Assembly (NCBI GenBank): GCA_026984355.1 | Contig: JALSSG010000213.1 | Location: 1 to 8,233, forward strand | Length of the DNA stretch: 8,233 bases | Direction of reading: 5' to 3' | Origin: Hydrogenothermaceae bacterium | Lineage (GTDB): Bacteria > Aquificota > Aquificia > Aquificales > Hydrogenothermaceae | Shown here: positions 7,331 through 8,233 of the stretch, one piece after another | How positions within the stretch are numbered: the first letter of the stretch is position 1 | How the letters are laid out: every line of letters starts with the position of its first letter | Made by a program: the position numbers and the translations under genes | The notes under the pieces: model-generated | Told to the model about the DNA's origin: nothing | The model's input: only the letters and a program-made list of their open reading frames with translations | Databases searched by the model: none

Positions 7331-7346
7331 TAAGCTATAGTATAAT
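7320..7346 (+). promoter_or_regulatory. Putative lipB promoter
   Basis: A perfect TATAAT (7341-7346) lies 44 bp before the lipB TTG. The best -35 is TTGTTT (7320-7325) with a short 15-bp spacer. Transcription from near 7353 would leave a leader of about 37 nt made almost wholly of A and T. Confidence 0.4.
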
Positions 7347-7389
7347 TAAAAAATTTAATTTTTATTATAAATTCTAAAAAATCTGTAAG

Positions 7390-7992
7390 TTGTTGAAAAT
7401 ACTTGATTTGGGAAAAAAAGACTATCTATCAGTTCTTGGTCTTCAGCTAAAACTTCTTAAGGAAAAACAATTAGGTTTGGAAAAAAATGATTTTATTATT
7501 CTGGTTGAACACTATCCAGTGTATACCTGTGGAAAGTCAACAAAGGAAGAACATCTAAAATTCCTAAAAAAAGATGAAGTTATAGAGATAGAAAGAGGTG
7601 GAAGCATTACTTTTCATGGAATAGGGCAGATAGTAGCATATCCTATAATTAATCTTTCAAATAGAAAATTGTCTGTAAAAAATTACGTATGGATATTAGA
7701 AGAAAGTATTATAAGAACTTTAAGTGATTTTGGTATTAATGCATTTAGACTTGAAGGAAAAAGAGGAGTTTTTACAGATAAAGGTAAAATAGGATTTATT
7801 GGAATAAGAGTATCAAAACATATAACTATGCATGGAATATCTCTAAACGTTGATGTTGATAAAGCTTTTTTTGATAGGATAATTCCTTGTGGATTAGAAA
7901 ATATTCCAGTTGCGAATGTAAGTGATTTTAAAGATGTAAGTTTTAAGAATGTAAAATTAAAATTGGTGGACAATTTAAAAAAATTGCTTTAA
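7390..7992 (+). CDS. lipB: Octanoyl-[acyl-carrier-protein]:protein N-octanoyltransferase (lipoate biosynthesis)
   Basis: LipB moves octanoyl from acyl-carrier protein to the lipoyl lysine of target proteins (2-oxoacid dehydrogenases, glycine cleavage H protein), the first step of lipoate assembly before LipA adds sulfur. The 200 residues show EHYPVYTCGK (40-49), RGGSITFHGIGQ (69-80), catalytic Lys 133 in GKIGFIGIRV (132-141), MHGISLNV (147-154) and catalytic Cys 167 in IIPCGL (164-169). Both catalytic residues and the family length are intact. There are tandem TTG codons at 7390 and 7393, either of which could start; an in-frame TAA at 7375 rules out a longer protein, and no clear ribosome binding site is present. 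No lipA or lipoylated substrate gene is in the window. It is divergent from dnaA. Confidence 0.96.
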   Translation: MLKILDLGKKDYLSVLGLQLKLLKEKQLGLEKNDFIILVEHYPVYTCGKSTKEEHLKFLKKDEVIEIERGGSITFHGIGQIVAYPIINLSNRKLSVKNYVWILEESIIRTLSDFGINAFRLEGKRGVFTDKGKIGFIGIRVSKHITMHGISLNVDVDKAFFDRIIPCGLENIPVANVSDFKDVSFKNVKLKLVDNLKKLL

Positions 7993-8088
7993 ACTTATAC
8001 TAAACTGTTGGATACTTGGAAACTGAATAAGGATATCGTTATTTCATAAAAAACATAATGCATTTTGAGTGTAATAGACTAAGATTTT

Positions 8089-8111
8089 TAATCCTTGAAT
8101 ATCAAGGATTA
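8089..8111. repeat. Perfect 10-bp inverted repeat with 3-nt loop
   Basis: Arms TAATCCTTGA (8089-8098) and TCAAGGATTA (8102-8111) flank ATA. No T-run follows on either strand, so it is not a standard intrinsic terminator. It shares the ATCCTT/AAGGAT core with the repeat at the dnaA promoter. Confidence 0.65.
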
Positions 8112-8128
8112 TTAGCTTATGCTAATAA
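8109..8128. repeat. Perfect 8-bp inverted repeat with TTAT loop
   Basis: Arms TTATTAGC (8109-8116) and GCTAATAA (8121-8128) enclose TTAT. It shares three bases with the preceding hairpin, so the two full stems compete or stack. Confidence 0.6.
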
Positions 8129-8153
8129 ATATAATTTCCTTACTGGAGGTTCA

Positions 8154-8176
8154 CTGCAAAAAACTACTATTTGCAG
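8154..8176. repeat. 7-bp inverted repeat with 9-nt loop
   Basis: Arms CTGCAAA (8154-8160) and TTTGCAG (8170-8176) are perfect complements with a 9-nt A-rich loop. Confidence 0.5.
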
Positions 8177-8181
8177 GTATA

Positions 8182-8198
8182 TGTAAAAAATTTTTACA
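8182..8198. repeat. 17-bp near-palindrome
   Basis: Arms TGTAAAAA (8182-8189) and TTTTTACA (8191-8198) flank a single A. The one-base centre suits a DNA-binding site better than an RNA hairpin. Confidence 0.5.
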
Positions 8199-8233
8199 GG
8201 GCTAAGAATATTGATAATAAAAGCTCAAATTAA

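Larger units (their letters stand above)
7993..8233. other. 241-bp non-coding tail with clustered inverted repeats
   Basis: No recognisable gene, tRNA or riboswitch is seen here. No clear lipB terminator (GC hairpin plus T-run) is present. Within 8026-8198 there are five inverted repeats, listed separately where strong. The weakest of them centres on GATATC (8032-8037), flanked by AATAA and TTATT arms with one mismatch pair. An ATG frame at 8058-8186 would encode 42 residues, but it has no ribosome binding site and no family resemblance. The window end prevents telling whether this is a leader, an element terminus or a spacer. Confidence 0.5.

Noticed and set aside
7244..7389. oriC beside dnaA
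   Set aside because: No TTATNCACA-type DnaA boxes are present; AT-richness and one TTATCC core are not enough.
7683..7973. 96-codon open frame on the - strand
   Set aside because: Antisense to lipB, which retains both catalytic residues in the opposite frame.
8089..8128. Intrinsic terminator for lipB
   Set aside because: Stable hairpins exist but no U-tract follows either stem, and they lie about 100 bp past the stop.
8144..8166. preQ1-I riboswitch-like string (GGAGGTTC followed by AAAAAACTA)
   Set aside because: The obligatory ACCCTC segment that pairs with the 5' stem is missing, so the aptamer cannot form.
8058..8186. 42-residue frame beginning MHFECNRLRF
   Set aside because: No ribosome binding site, no resemblance to a known family, and it spans three of the inverted repeats; kept only as part of the structured tail.

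Overview
This 8.2-kb window is AT-rich bacterial chromosome carrying mostly housekeeping genes. The low GC, the gene content and the highly charged, lysine-rich proteins suggest a thermophilic member of the Aquificota, probably Hydrogenothermaceae (Sulfurihydrogenibium-like). That assignment rests on sequence style and gene content, not on a database match.

Left block, + strand (1-2744): the 3' part of a QEGLA-motif (DUF1704) protein, which is a predicted zinc metallopeptidase related to eukaryotic MATCAP. It overlaps by ATGA a GshB-like ATP-grasp ligase, which is followed after 9 bp by a 39-residue single-span membrane protein not obvious at normal length cut-offs. A ligase beside a putative carboxypeptidase-fold enzyme is the most suggestive system here. 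It looks like a peptide-bond-making enzyme coupled to a peptide-bond-breaking one, but the substrate is unknown.

Centre: radA (DNA repair ATPase, +) converges on a minus-strand series read dnaA, tyrS, dedA. The radA and dedA 3' ends overlap by 12 bp, and no terminator is visible between them. dnaA and tyrS are separated by 89 bp holding a possible tyrS promoter; tyrS and dedA are 11 bp apart and probably co-transcribed.

Right block: dnaA (-) and lipB (+) diverge from a 146-bp region. It holds a TATAAT box in each direction, a 32-bp A/T-tract, and an 18-bp inverted repeat touching the dnaA -10 box. Both genes appear to start with TTG. After lipB, the last 241 bp contain no convincing gene but hold a dense series of inverted repeats, which could be a structured RNA, a mobile-element end or an operator cluster.

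No tRNA, rRNA, CRISPR array or intact mobile element was seen.
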